Source: an uncultured Desulfobulbaceae bacterium
Lineage (GTDB): Bacteria > Desulfobacterota > Desulfobulbia > Desulfobulbales > Desulfobulbaceae
Direction of reading: 5' to 3'
Length of the DNA stretch: 25,862 nucleotides
NCBI GenBank assembly: GCA_945787305.1
Contig: CALZIH010000048.1
Span: 1 to 25,862, forward strand
Under the pieces are notes generated by a model. It was not told where the DNA came from and ran no database searches. It worked only from the letters and a program-made list of their open reading frames with translations. The position numbers and the translations under genes are program-made. Shown here one piece after another: positions 1-8,342 of the stretch (position 1 is the stretch's first letter; the number at the start of each line of letters is the position of its first letter).

Positions 1-553
1 CCAGTGCTTCGTGGAGTATGGTTATCGAAGGAATTTGTTTGATGTTACCGGCACGGATAAGAGCTTCCGTGACTATCAGGATATATAGTTTTCCCATATC
101 ATGCAAAAGCCCGGCAGTAAAAGCCTCCTGAGACCTGTTTTTCATACCGCAGTTCAAGGCAACCCATTCTGATCCTACAGCGCAAACCACAGAGTGCTTC
201 CAGAGGGTATGCATTATCCTGTGAAGGATTTTATTCTTCGAGGTGAAGTTGCTTTTTTGTGAAGCCATTAACGCAATTTTGGCTATTTCATTCATCCCCA
301 GCCGTATGATGGCATTGCGTATTGTTGTGATTTTTGAAAGACCTTTAAAAAAAACCGAATTGGCCGTGCGCAGCACCTCGCTGGTAAGCGCCTGATCACA
401 GGTAATGATTTTTTCAATCACCCGGTTATCAGGCTCCTCGCGTGCAACTTCCTCGCGGATTTGCATACCTGTTTTGTTAAAAACCGGGGGCGATATATTT
501 TTATGCTTCAGGCAATAATCGAGTATATCGATAAATGATTTTTCTTGGGGCAT
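1..553 (-). CDS. HDOD-domain protein, 3' end cut by window edge
   Basis: An open minus-strand frame begins with ATG at 553 and stays open for 184 codons to the window edge, so the C-terminus is missing. The translation starts MPQEKSFIDILDYCLKHKNI and contains the HDOD pattern: a first helix pair, then ITCDQALTSEVLRTANSVFF, then TIRNAIIRLGMNEIAKIALM, and later an HD-like GLLHDMGKLYIL segment. HDOD proteins are cytoplasmic non-catalytic relatives of HD phosphohydrolases and usually occur in signalling or motility settings. The start lies 5 bases after the stop of the PilB/GspE-like gene, with GGAG about 10 bases upstream, so the two are almost certainly co-transcribed. A C-terminal output domain (GGDEF, EAL or other) could lie outside the window. 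Confidence 0.85.
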   Translation of the reverse strand, partial: MPQEKSFIDILDYCLKHKNISPPVFNKTGMQIREEVAREEPDNRVIEKIITCDQALTSEVLRTANSVFFKGLSKITTIRNAIIRLGMNEIAKIALMASQKSNFTSKNKILHRIMHTLWKHSVVCAVGSEWVALNCGMKNRSQEAFTAGLLHDMGKLYILIVTEALIRAGNIKQIPSITILHEAL

Positions 554-558
554 GTCCA

Positions 559-2481
559 CTATTCTCCGACAAGACGTTGTATATGTTCAAGTGTTCGTGG
601 TCTTTGAAACTTTGGCAGGCAACGTATAACTTCACTTATGGTTGTCATCCCCTGCGCTGCCTTGTACAGCCCATCTTCAAACAGGCTGAGCATGTCGGTG
701 GATTCTATACTTACTTTACGGATTTGATGGCTGGTCATGTGCTGGATCAGGGCATCTCGAACATCTTCATTAAGTACCAGCACTTCAAAGATGGCAACTC
801 GCCCCTTATAACCCGTGTAGCGACAATATTCACACCCGCGCCCCTTTGTATATTCGCCTTCCTTCAGGCCGTCGGGAGGCAACCCGATACGCAGGAAATC
901 ATTTGCCGTCAATTCATAGGGCATGACACATTTAGGACATACTCGCCGCAAGAGACGTTGGGCAACAATACATTTAACCGTAGAAGATATAAGAAAGGCA
1001 TCTATTTTCATGTTTAACAGGCGTAACAGGCAGCCGACACTGTCTTCGGTATGAAAGGTGGTCAATACCTTATGTCCGGTCATGGCAGCCTGAACGGCAA
1101 TGTCTGCTGAAAAACCGTCTCGGATTTCCCCGATAACAATTACATCCGGGTCTTGGCGGACAACGCTGCGCAGGGTTTCTTCAAAAGTCAGGTTGATCTT
1201 TGGGTCAATCGAGCATTGCGCAATACCCTCAATTACATATTCTACCGGATCTTCAGCTGTGACGATGCTGGTTTCAATATTGTTCAGATAGTTGATGCAA
1301 CTGTAGACTGTTGTGGTTTTCCCAGATCCGGTTGGGCCGGTAACAAGAATAATACCGCTTGGTTGTTCAAGGCCTTCTTCGCGAAACTTTTTAAGAATTC
1401 GCCGTTGCATCCCAATATCTTCAATGCCAAGCAGTTCGTTCTGCCGGTTTAAGAGCCTGAGAACTATTTTTTCGCCAAAAACGGTAACGTAGAATGAAAC
1501 GCGCAAATCCATTTCAATGTTGCCGTGTACAAAGAGGATCCGTCCGTCCTGATGCCTTCTCCTTTCAGCAATATCGGCTTTACAGAGAACTTTGATACGG
1601 CTTGAAAGTGAGGGCGCTATTTTTATCGGATATTCTTTAAAAGGAACCAGAACGCCGTCGGTACGGTATCGGATACGTAAACGATCGCTTAGCGGCTCGA
1701 TATGGATATCGCTTACATTGCCGGATTCGATTGATTCAATGATAATATTGTTGACAATGTCGACAACAGATTCTTCAGCTTTAGCGCCTTTTTTCTCCGG
1801 CTGAAAGTTGGGGAAAAGTCTTTCGATAGTAGCGATAATCGATTTTTTTGTTGCCACACCGACAAGTACTTTCTGTTTAAAAATACTTTGCGCTGCTTTC
1901 TGGCTGAATTTATCAAGAGGATCCGCAAACGCGATGAGAATTTTATTTCGCTCTATGCGGATGGGAATAAAAGCATGCGAGTGGTAGTAGTTTGCCGGGC
2001 CTTTTTTGACAAGAGTTTCATCGATGTCGGTAAATTCAGGTTCTACAAGCTCATAACCAAGTTGCAGGGATAAGGCGTTAATAAATTTTCGTTCATCTAA
2101 AATATTATTGGCGGCCAACACTTCTCCCAGTTTGGCCTTTGGTTCGCTTTTGGATTGCATGTGTAGAGCAATCTGTAAGTCTTTTTCGGTAATGAGACCG
2201 AGTTCAACCAGTAGGTCACCAATTCTAAGGGACACCGTATTATTTTTTATGGTGTCGTTAAGTTGACGATCATCGATATAGCCAAGTTCTTTAATGATCG
2301 AAAGGATGGGTTTGGTGGATTTTAATTTTGAATTGATCCGTACAGCATACTCAACCTGTTTTTCTGTCAGCAGCTTTTTACGAAGCAGGAGCTTGATGAC
2401 CTCGCCGTGTGGTTGAGCCGGGGGCGGCGTTGCCTGCTTTTTGCTCCGGGGCGGCATCTTCTTTTTATTTTCTAAAGCCAT
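559..2481 (-). CDS. PilB/GspE-type secretion/pilus assembly ATPase
   Basis: 640-residue GspE/PilB-family ATPase, the cytoplasmic motor of type II secretion or type IV pilus machines. Seen in the sequence: Walker A GPTGSGKTT (382-390), Asp box EDPVEY (410-415), Walker B with VIVIGEIRD (447-455), His box GHKVLTTFHTED (469-480), and a four-cysteine zinc module (C515, C518, C550, C553). The N-terminus (about 27-160) carries MshEN-like helical repeats, including RIGDLLVELG and KLGEVLAANN, the module that in PilB and MshE binds cyclic di-GMP. Length is slightly above the usual 560-600 because of this N-region. The ATG at 2481 is preferred by frame length, but neither it nor Met9 has a clear ribosome site. 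The only visible partner is the HDOD gene directly downstream; no pilin or secretin genes are in view, so T2SS versus T4P cannot be decided. Confidence 0.9.
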   Translation of the reverse strand: MALENKKKMPPRSKKQATPPPAQPHGEVIKLLLRKKLLTEKQVEYAVRINSKLKSTKPILSIIKELGYIDDRQLNDTIKNNTVSLRIGDLLVELGLITEKDLQIALHMQSKSEPKAKLGEVLAANNILDERKFINALSLQLGYELVEPEFTDIDETLVKKGPANYYHSHAFIPIRIERNKILIAFADPLDKFSQKAAQSIFKQKVLVGVATKKSIIATIERLFPNFQPEKKGAKAEESVVDIVNNIIIESIESGNVSDIHIEPLSDRLRIRYRTDGVLVPFKEYPIKIAPSLSSRIKVLCKADIAERRRHQDGRILFVHGNIEMDLRVSFYVTVFGEKIVLRLLNRQNELLGIEDIGMQRRILKKFREEGLEQPSGIILVTGPTGSGKTTTVYSCINYLNNIETSIVTAEDPVEYVIEGIAQCSIDPKINLTFEETLRSVVRQDPDVIVIGEIRDGFSADIAVQAAMTGHKVLTTFHTEDSVGCLLRLLNMKIDAFLISSTVKCIVAQRLLRRVCPKCVMPYELTANDFLRIGLPPDGLKEGEYTKGRGCEYCRYTGYKGRVAIFEVLVLNEDVRDALIQHMTSHQIRKVSIESTDMLSLFEDGLYKAAQGMTTISEVIRCLPKFQRPRTLEHIQRLVGE

Positions 2482-2719
2482 CGGTAGTTTGTGCGGGAAT
2501 AGGCGTGAATCGTAAAGTAAAGTGCAGCGAAAAATACTTTACTCTCAGTTTACAGTCGGAAATGCTTAACGTCAATATGATACGGAAATATCAACGGAAA
2601 AATAGAGGGAATCGTTTTTGGAAAAAACAGGCGGCGGGAGAGACGTGATCTTGCCAGCAGGAATATAGAACAAGACTACGGTAACGGTTGGTAAGAAGAA
2701 CGGTGTTGTTTTATGTGGC
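2482..2719. other. Intergenic stretch behind the racemase remnant
   Basis: No convincing coding frame on either strand. It contains the promoter candidate for the ATPase gene and otherwise AT-rich spacer. Together with the pseudogene it makes a 449-base gap between the ATPase and mobB. Confidence 0.6.
2547..2575 (-). promoter_or_regulatory. Candidate sigma-70 promoter for the PilB/GspE-HDOD pair
   Basis: On the minus strand TTGACG (2575-2570) is followed after 17 bases by TAAACT (2552-2547), about 65 bases ahead of the ATPase start. The -35 box matches five of six consensus bases and the spacing is ideal, but the -10 box is only fair. Inference from sequence alone. Confidence 0.4.
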
Positions 2720-2910
2720 TTTTTTTCTTTAAATTCTACGGGATGGTTGACGGCGCACTCCGCATGAAGGCGGTTGGGTCTCAAAGGGGTAACGGTGTAT
2801 GCTCTTGCTTAACGACAGGGGTGATTTCGTACAGCCGATGGGTACTGTTCTGCACCCGAAGGACGCGGTAGATTCCCACCCATGCCGCCGAGCAGACCGA
2901 TGGTTTTCAT
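2720..2910 (-). pseudogene. Remnant of an aspartate/glutamate racemase
   Basis: The ATG at 2910 opens with MKTIGLLGGMG, the diagnostic start of the YgeA/aspartate racemase family (MKTIGLLGGMSWEST). One base is then missing in codon 11: shifting frame restores WESTA. About 140 bases from the start a different frame reads LHAECAVNHPVEFKE, which lines up without gaps to LHSAQVLLHSVDFHE of E. coli YgeA (from memory). The intervening region is out of frame and longer than expected, and nothing recognisable follows about 2720, so roughly 180 C-terminal residues with the catalytic cysteines are gone. It starts 20 bases after the mobB stop, as if once co-transcribed. The opening and the second block are clear; the middle alignment is uncertain. 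Confidence 0.75.
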
Positions 2911-2930
2911 GTTGTCTTTGGTCGCGGTAC

Positions 2931-3602
2931 TTACAAACCTTTGCGCTTTTCCGAAGGAATGCGGATACGCAGTTCGATATCACGGGCTCCCTCTGTTGTT
3001 TTTAAGGTGTCAATAAACCCGCTCATGGTATTTGCCAGGATCTCCTGTACAAAATCTTTAAGAACAACCCTGCGTCCATCCACCAGAAGAACGGCTCGTT
3101 CAGGGGGGTGACCATGGTTGGTAAGAAAACGTTTCTCAAGAAAGTCAGTTATTTCATTGCTTTCGTTAAGGCGAAATATATAGTCGCCGACAACTTCACG
3201 GTCTGTGGCAATGGCAATGACCCCGTTTACCTGGTCGCGTAACAACTTGGTGTTACCCCGTGAAACTTCAATTTTTGCAATATGGCGGGCATGTTTAAAT
3301 CCTTCCGCTATGACGATGTCAACATCGGGCAAAAAACGATGGACAAGGGTTGTCAGTTCCTGGCCGGAGTTTTCTGTGCGGATACTCAATTGGTCAGGCG
3401 CAACAAGGGCAACACCGTCGGCACCGGCCTGTTGATAAAGGGCAGTGTCTGTCCCTTCTTGATCGAAGTGGATGCCGGTTTCTGAAGTCGACTTGATGAC
3501 CGCAACGCTATAGCCACGGTCTTTGAGGTGGCGGACGACTCGTCTGGCAAGGGTGGTTTTGCCGCTGTTATGCCAGCCGATAAAACTCACAATGGGGGGC
3601 AT
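2931..3602 (-). CDS. mobB: Molybdopterin-guanine dinucleotide biosynthesis adaptor MobB
   Basis: 223 residues. The N-terminal part is a P-loop GTPase of the MobB family: GWHNSGKTT (9-17), then TDTALYQQAGADGVALV (51-67), DIVIAEGFKH (95-104, the Walker B region) and the IATDRE segment (131-136). MobB helps MobA attach GMP to molybdopterin, the cofactor form used by formate dehydrogenases such as the one encoded next door. The ATG at 3602 has AAGGAG about 6 bases upstream, which fixes the start. The protein is about 50 residues longer than E. coli MobB; the extra tail (about 165-223, VLLVDGRRVVLKDFVQEIL onward) looks like a small separate domain. The gene lies downstream of the terminator of the formate dehydrogenase operon, so it probably has its own promoter between 3603 and 3675. 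Confidence 0.9.
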   Translation of the reverse strand: MPPIVSFIGWHNSGKTTLARRVVRHLKDRGYSVAVIKSTSETGIHFDQEGTDTALYQQAGADGVALVAPDQLSIRTENSGQELTTLVHRFLPDVDIVIAEGFKHARHIAKIEVSRGNTKLLRDQVNGVIAIATDREVVGDYIFRLNESNEITDFLEKRFLTNHGHPPERAVLLVDGRRVVLKDFVQEILANTMSGFIDTLKTTEGARDIELRIRIPSEKRKGL

Positions 3603-3675
3603 CAGGACTCCTTGGCCTTAACAATACATTGCTCTGATTTTGCGATGGCAAGCAAGTAATGTACGGTTGAGGTCC

Positions 3676-3705
3676 AAAAAAAAGCGGGCCCGATTCGGGC
3701 CCGCT
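3676..3705 (-). terminator. Rho-independent terminator of the formate dehydrogenase operon
   Basis: A perfect 10-bp GC-rich stem, AGCGGGCCCG (3683-3692) with its complement at 3696-3705 and a 3-base loop, is followed on the minus strand by eight T residues (3683-3676). It begins 21 bases past the stop codon of the cytochrome b gene. Confidence 0.93.
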
Positions 3706-3726
3706 GAAAGAAAAGAAAAATTGTTT

Positions 3727-4608
3727 TCAGCCGTTGTCGGGTATTTTATACCGACTGTGGAGAATTTCAACCTCTTCTCTTGGCTTATAACCGGTGATCA
3801 TGCTGGTGACCGACCCTTTAATGGCAAAGAGCGACATATACAGGTGAATGATGAAAAAGGCGACCAGGGCGGCGGCGAGGGAGCTATGCAATATTGACAT
3901 GATCCGCAACTGGTCGGTCATCGCCTGGAAGGAATATAAATACCAGCCGCTATACGCCATAATGCCGCCACCGGCTGTTGCCAACCAGAACCAGCTTTTT
4001 TGCCCGGCATTAAATTTGCCTGACGGGATGGGTTTCTTTGTTTTGCTCAAATAGCCGCCCATGATCAACATCCACTTGATATCATGGGGCATGGGCAGCA
4101 TGTCTTTAATCCAGATCAGAAACATACAGACAGCTGTACCGGTAAAGACCAGGGCGGCACCGATGTGCACAGACCTCCCGCTCATGATCAATGTCCCCCC
4201 GCCGAGAAATTTCCCAAAAATAACCAGTAAACCGGTCAGTACCAGCAGGATAAAGGAGACGGCTGCGAGCCAGTGAATAGAGCGGGTAAAAACAGAGAAG
4301 TAGAATACTCCGGGTCCGGAATGGTCAAAATGCTTTGCTCCGAAAACAATGTAGTGGAGGAAGAAAAGGACGGGAACTACCGTCAGTATACCTAAAAATA
4401 TCCGGCTGAACAGGCTTGATTGCCAATTGGTGAACACCTCTCCGTACTGTTGCCATTCACCGGTAAATATATCGTTGAACTGCTTAAAAGATTCAGAGCT
4501 TGGAGCTGCGCCAATGGGGGAGATGATCCCGGGATCAACTCCGGCATGCACTGCTGCAGCCACAATCCCGGCGGCTATTAAAGAGGCGGGAATGAGTACA
4601 CGTTTCAT
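3727..4608 (-). CDS. fdnI: Formate dehydrogenase cytochrome b (gamma) subunit
   Basis: Membrane anchor of a periplasmic formate dehydrogenase, taking electrons from the Fe-S subunit through b haems towards quinone. From the ATG at 4608 it has 293 residues; this start has GAGG 6 bases upstream and exposes a signal-like leader (MKRVLIPASLIAAGIVAAAV), whereas a frame-compatible ATG 36 bases earlier lacks both. Four main hydrophobic segments follow (about 70-92, 110-132, 147-168, 240-262) after a periplasmic N-domain. Candidate haem ligands are H112 (in RSIHW), H148, H241 and H255. It resembles the FdoI/FdnI family but has the extended N-terminus typical of epsilon- and deltaproteobacterial FdhC. 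It is the last gene of the operon, 85 bases after the Fe-S subunit and just before the terminator. Symbol assigned by family. Confidence 0.9.
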   Translation of the reverse strand: MKRVLIPASLIAAGIVAAAVHAGVDPGIISPIGAAPSSESFKQFNDIFTGEWQQYGEVFTNWQSSLFSRIFLGILTVVPVLFFLHYIVFGAKHFDHSGPGVFYFSVFTRSIHWLAAVSFILLVLTGLLVIFGKFLGGGTLIMSGRSVHIGAALVFTGTAVCMFLIWIKDMLPMPHDIKWMLIMGGYLSKTKKPIPSGKFNAGQKSWFWLATAGGGIMAYSGWYLYSFQAMTDQLRIMSILHSSLAAALVAFFIIHLYMSLFAIKGSVTSMITGYKPREEVEILHSRYKIPDNG

Positions 4609-4693
4609 GGTAACCTCGTGTAAGTCACCAGTGGCCCATTGCAAATGATCGGACCACTGATGTTGTTAAAACGGATTGGGCTTTTATACAGCC

Positions 4694-5318
4694 TTATTTT
4701 TTCTGATAGGCTTTATCCCAACCCCAGGCATTGTTGCCGGAACCGCGTTTGAAGACCCGTTCCCGAAAAACATCGGCAACGACATCGCCGTCTCCGGCAA
4801 GGAGAGCTTTGGTTGCGCACATGGCTGCACAGAGCGGTACCTTTCCTTCGGCGATCCGGTTCTGTCCGTAGAGCTCTCTTTCTTCCTTACTGAAATTATC
4901 CTCAGGACCGCCGGCGCAGAAGGTGCATTTATCCATGGCACCGCGGGCACCAAAAACTCCACCGCGTGGAAATTGCGGCGCGCCGAAGGGGCAGGCCATA
5001 AAGCAATAATTGCGGCGCGCCGAAGGGGCAGGCCATAAAGCAATAACCGCAGCCAATGCAGGTTTTTTTACTGACCAATACGATACCGTCTTCGCGTTGG
5101 TAAATGGCGTCCACAGGGCATACCGCGATGCAGGGTGCATCCGAACAGTGCATACAGGCAACCGACATGGATTTCTCCCCTGGTTTGCCCTGGTTGATGG
5201 TTATGACCCGGCGGCGATTCACGCCCACCGGTACATGGTTGCCCTCTTTACAGGCGATCACGCAACCCGAACAGTCGATACAGCGGTCAACGTCACATAA
5301 AAATCTCATGCGTCCCAT
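4694..5318 (-). pseudogene. fdnH: Formate dehydrogenase Fe-S (beta) subunit, frameshifted by a 37-bp duplication
   Basis: Electron-transfer subunit with four [4Fe-4S] motifs linking the catalytic subunit to cytochrome b. The ATG at 5318 (MGRMRFLCDVDRCIDCSGCV) has AAGGAG 10 bases upstream. Motifs in order are CIDCSGCVIAC, CMHCSDAPCIAVCP and CIGCGYCFMACPFGAPQ. Here a 37-bp direct repeat shifts the frame: translation runs into 26 nonsense residues and stops at 4929, giving 129 residues. The correct downstream frame repeats YCFMACPFGAPQ, continues through MDKCTFCAGG and LCAAMCATKAL, and stops at 4694. Removing one repeat copy gives a smooth 195-residue protein of normal family architecture. The gene is 17 bases from the catalytic gene. 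Either a real recent mutation, a reversible switch or an assembly error; the sequence cannot distinguish these. Confidence 0.9.
4971..5046. repeat. Perfect 37-bp tandem duplication inside fdnH
   Basis: Two identical adjacent units, 4972-5008 and 5009-5045, each beginning ATTGCGGCGCGCCG and ending AAAGCAATA; the periodicity extends one base each way. Thirty-seven is not a multiple of three, so the insertion breaks the reading frame. Each unit encodes the YCFMACPFGAPQ segment around a cluster-binding motif. There are no mismatches between copies. Confidence 0.97.
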
Positions 5319-5335
5319 GTAATATTCTCCTTGGG

Positions 5336-8128
5336 CTACGCCCGGCTGACCTTGCACAGGCCGTCTTTAGTTGCTTGAATCTGAGTAACAATATCATACC
5401 CATAATTCGTACAGACATTGGCTGGTTCACCCATAACATAGGGCTCATGACCGGCAGGGTAGTCGCCTGCAAGCGATTTCCCCATGAGTATGCCGCCAAA
5501 ATGAAACGGCATGAAAATGGTTTTCTCATCCACCCGTTCGGTGAAGAAGGCTTTGACCTTGATTTTCCCGCCTTCCGGTGATTCGATCCACATCATCTCG
5601 CCATCCCGTATTCCCAAGTTGTTTCCTAACACAGGATTGATTTCAGCAAACATTTCCGGTTTGAGCTCGGAAAGGTACTTGTTGCTTCTGGTTTCAGCGC
5701 CGGCACCCATGTGTTCGACCATACGGCCGGTGGTCAAAACATACGGGAACTCCTTGGCCAGTTCCGGATTTTGTTCACTCTTATACTTGGTAAACACCCG
5801 GTAATGGTTAGGTTTGTCTTCATAGGTCGGATATTTTTCTATCAGGTCGGGCCGCGGAGAGTGGAGCGGCTCGCGGTGGATCGGTATCTGGTCCGGGAAG
5901 GTCCAGACCACGCAGCGGGCCCTGGCGCTGCCAAACGGTGCCATACCACGTTTAAGGGCCTCCTTGATGGTCTTCTGGGAGAGGTCGGTCTTCCAGTTGG
6001 TGCCGGGCACCACATCCTTGAATTCAGGATAGCCGCCTTTGACCTCACTGCCCGGGTTGCATACCCCTTCAGCGGCCAGTTGGTTTTCTTCTCGTCCGGA
6101 CATGATGTAGGTTGTTTCCAGGCCGAATCGGTTTCTAAATGGCAGGCCACCTTCGGCAACCGGTAATGATATGTCATATAAGATAGGGGTGCCGGGGTGC
6201 TCCTCTGTCCAGCAGGGCCAGGGCATGCCGTAATATTCACCGTCGCAGGGGCCACCTTTGGCCTGTAAGGTGTCGATATCAAAGGTATGCCAGTTCTCCA
6301 TGTGTTTTTTGATCCGTTCAGGTGTTTGACCGTTGTAACCGATGGTCAAGGTTCCCTTGTTGATCTCACGGGTAATGTCTTCGGGCACTTCTTTGATATT
6401 CTTATAAAATTTATCAGCAAAGCCGAGCCGTCCAACCAGTTCACTCATGATGGTGTAATCATCTTTACAACCACCCACGGGTTCAACGATCTTGTGTCGC
6501 CATTGGATCTGCCTTGAGGTCGAGGTCACCGAACCAGAGGTTTCATATTGGCTGGAACAGGGCAGCAGGTAGACGTTATCGGTCTTGCAGGCTGCGGCCG
6601 CCATGGTCGGGAAAGGATCGATAATCACAAATAGATCGAGTTTATTGTAGGCCTCAACAACCTTGTGGTACTGCGAGTTGGAGTTTGAACCGCAACCCCA
6701 TTGGATCGCTGCTTTAATGGGGGTGTACTGTTCGATTTTGTCATTTTGGAGAACCCCCTCATACCATCGAGACAGGGTGAATCCCTTGGCGTTCATCCAT
6801 TTCTTCTCTTTAAACCGTGATGTTATATAATCGTAATCGACATCCCACACTCGACACCAGTGTTTCCAGGCACCGTCGCTCAGGCCGTAATAGCCGGGCA
6901 ACGTATGTGACAGGACGCACATATCGGTTGCACCCTGCACGTTGTCGTGGCCACGGAAAATATTGGTACCGCCGCCGGATTTGCCCATATTGCCAAGGAC
7001 TAGCTGGAGAATACAGAAAGCGCGGGTAATGGATGAGCCGATGTGGTGCTGGGTCCCACCCATGCACCAGGTAAGCGATGTGGGTCTGTTCATGGCCAGA
7101 ATCTTGGCGACCTTTTTGGTCTGGGCCGCCGGAATCCCGGTGATGTTTTCCACTTCTTCGGGTGTATAGGTTTTAGCGACTTCGGCCATTTCCTGGAAAC
7201 CTGCTACCCGGGTGCGGATGAACTCCTTGTCTTCCCAGCCGTTTGCGATAACTTCGTTGATCAGGCCCATGATAAAGGCGCAGTCCGAACCCGGTCGTAT
7301 ACGGACAAATTCAGTCGACTTGGCCGCAAGTTTGGTGTAGCGCGGATCGACCACGATGATGGGCGCATTGTTGACCTCCTTGGCATGCAGTATATGCTGC
7401 ATGGAGATCGGATGCGCTTCAGCGGCGTTGGACCCGATAAAAATCAGTGATTTGGCATGTCTCATGTCGTTGAGACTGTTGGTCATTGCCCCGTAACCCC
7501 ATGTGTTGGCGACACCTGCCACCGTTGAGGAGTGTCAGATACGGGCCTGGTGATCGACGTTGTTCGACCCCCAGAATGCGGCAAATTTTCTTTGCAGGTA
7601 GGCCATCTCCGTGGAGACCTTGGCGCTGCCGTTAAAGTGCAGGGCGTCGGGGCCGTTTTCATCGCGTATGGTTTGCAACTTGGCGGCCACCTCGTCCATG
7701 GCTTGATCCCAGGAGATTTTCTGCCATTTGCCGTTCACCCGTTTCATCGGGCTTTTGAGCCGTTTCTCCGAGGTAACCATGTCAATGGCCGAAGCACCTT
7801 TACAGCAGTAGCCGCCGCGGCTGACAGGGTGATCCTGGGCAACCTCCTGCCTTATCCAGACACCATTCTGGACTTCGGCATTGATGCCGCAGGCGACCGC
7901 ACAGTGGGTGCAGACGGATCTGATCATTTGTGAATCGGGATACGCTTGTTTGGCCGCAGCCGGTGTTGCTGCTTTGGCCGTCATCCTGGTGGTCATGGCT
8001 GCGCCTGTAAGGGCAGCTGTTGCCGCTGAAAGTTTGAGAAAGGAACGCCTGGCAACCCGAGGATTCAGAGTTACCCTGCTGCTCTTCTGCCTGGCAGAAG
8101 AGGAGGTGCGAAGTATTCGTCTGGCCAT
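5336..8128 (-). CDS. fdnG: Formate dehydrogenase catalytic (alpha) subunit, selenocysteine-containing
   Basis: Molybdopterin enzyme oxidising formate to CO2 in the periplasm. Read through the TGA at 7537-7535 as selenocysteine, the gene encodes 930 residues. A Tat leader (RRSFLK, R27-R28, then a hydrophobic stretch) precedes the [4Fe-4S] site C73, C76, C80 and C108. Sec198 sits in HQARI-U-HSSTVA, the same context as E. coli FdnG (HQARIUHGPTVA). The downstream part has typical bis-MGD domains, for example MGGTQHHIGSSITRAFCILQ and a C-terminal molydopterin-binding domain (about 780-930) with TTGRMVEHMGAGAETRSN. Ordinary gene calling would split it at the TGA into a 197- and a 728-codon frame. 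The ATG at 8128 has GGGAG 8 bases upstream. It follows the small Tat protein by 22 bases and precedes the Fe-S subunit by 17. Needs SelA, SelB, SelC and SelD, none in this window. Confidence 0.95.
7508..7537 (-). promoter_or_regulatory. UGA-Sec codon and bacterial SECIS hairpin in fdnG
   Basis: TGA at 7537-7535 is followed after 11 bases by a 6-bp stem GGUGGC / GUCGCC (7523-7518 with 7513-7508; includes two G-U pairs) closed by the loop AGGU. Spacing and loop equal those of the E. coli fdhF/fdnG elements (11 bases, AGGU loop), the SelB recognition signal. Confidence 0.92.
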
Positions 8129-8150
8129 TACATGTTCTCCCTTGTGCCGG

Positions 8151-8339
8151 TTAGCGCAGTGATTGATAGTATTTTTTAAAGGCCTCGGTTTCTTTGTACA
8201 GCACGTCGTCCCCTTGCTGAACAGTTTGCTGCTGTTTGGCTTTTGCCTTTTTTCCGCTCAGCGCTACCCCGGCTACCACTGCGGTACCGGATAGCACCTG
8301 CTTAAGAAAAGAGCGTCTGCCGTCGTCATTGTGTTGCAT
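8151..8339 (-). CDS. Small Tat-leader protein of formate dehydrogenase regions (FdhX-like)
   Basis: 62 residues: MQHNDDGRRSFLKQVLSGTA is a clear Tat leader (RRSFLK) followed by a hydrophobic run ending near ALSG. The C-terminus YKETEAFKKYYQSLR fits the signature of the TIGR02811 family, recalled as Y-[HRK]-x-[TS]-x-H-[IV]-x-x-[YF]-Y, except that H is A and [IV] is F. That family is found only next to formate dehydrogenases. Its role is not established; a small subunit or maturation aid has been suggested. GGAGG lies 6 bases before the ATG. It sits 3 bases after the chaperone stop and 22 bases before the catalytic subunit, so it is surely co-translated with them. Confidence 0.88.
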   Translation of the reverse strand: MQHNDDGRRSFLKQVLSGTAVVAGVALSGKKAKAKQQQTVQQGDDVLYKETEAFKKYYQSLR

Positions 8340-8342
8340 ACC

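Noticed and set aside
5336..8128. Broken fdnG (two separate genes or a nonsense pseudogene)
   Set aside because: The stop is TGA exactly at the selenocysteine position and is followed by a SECIS hairpin of standard geometry.
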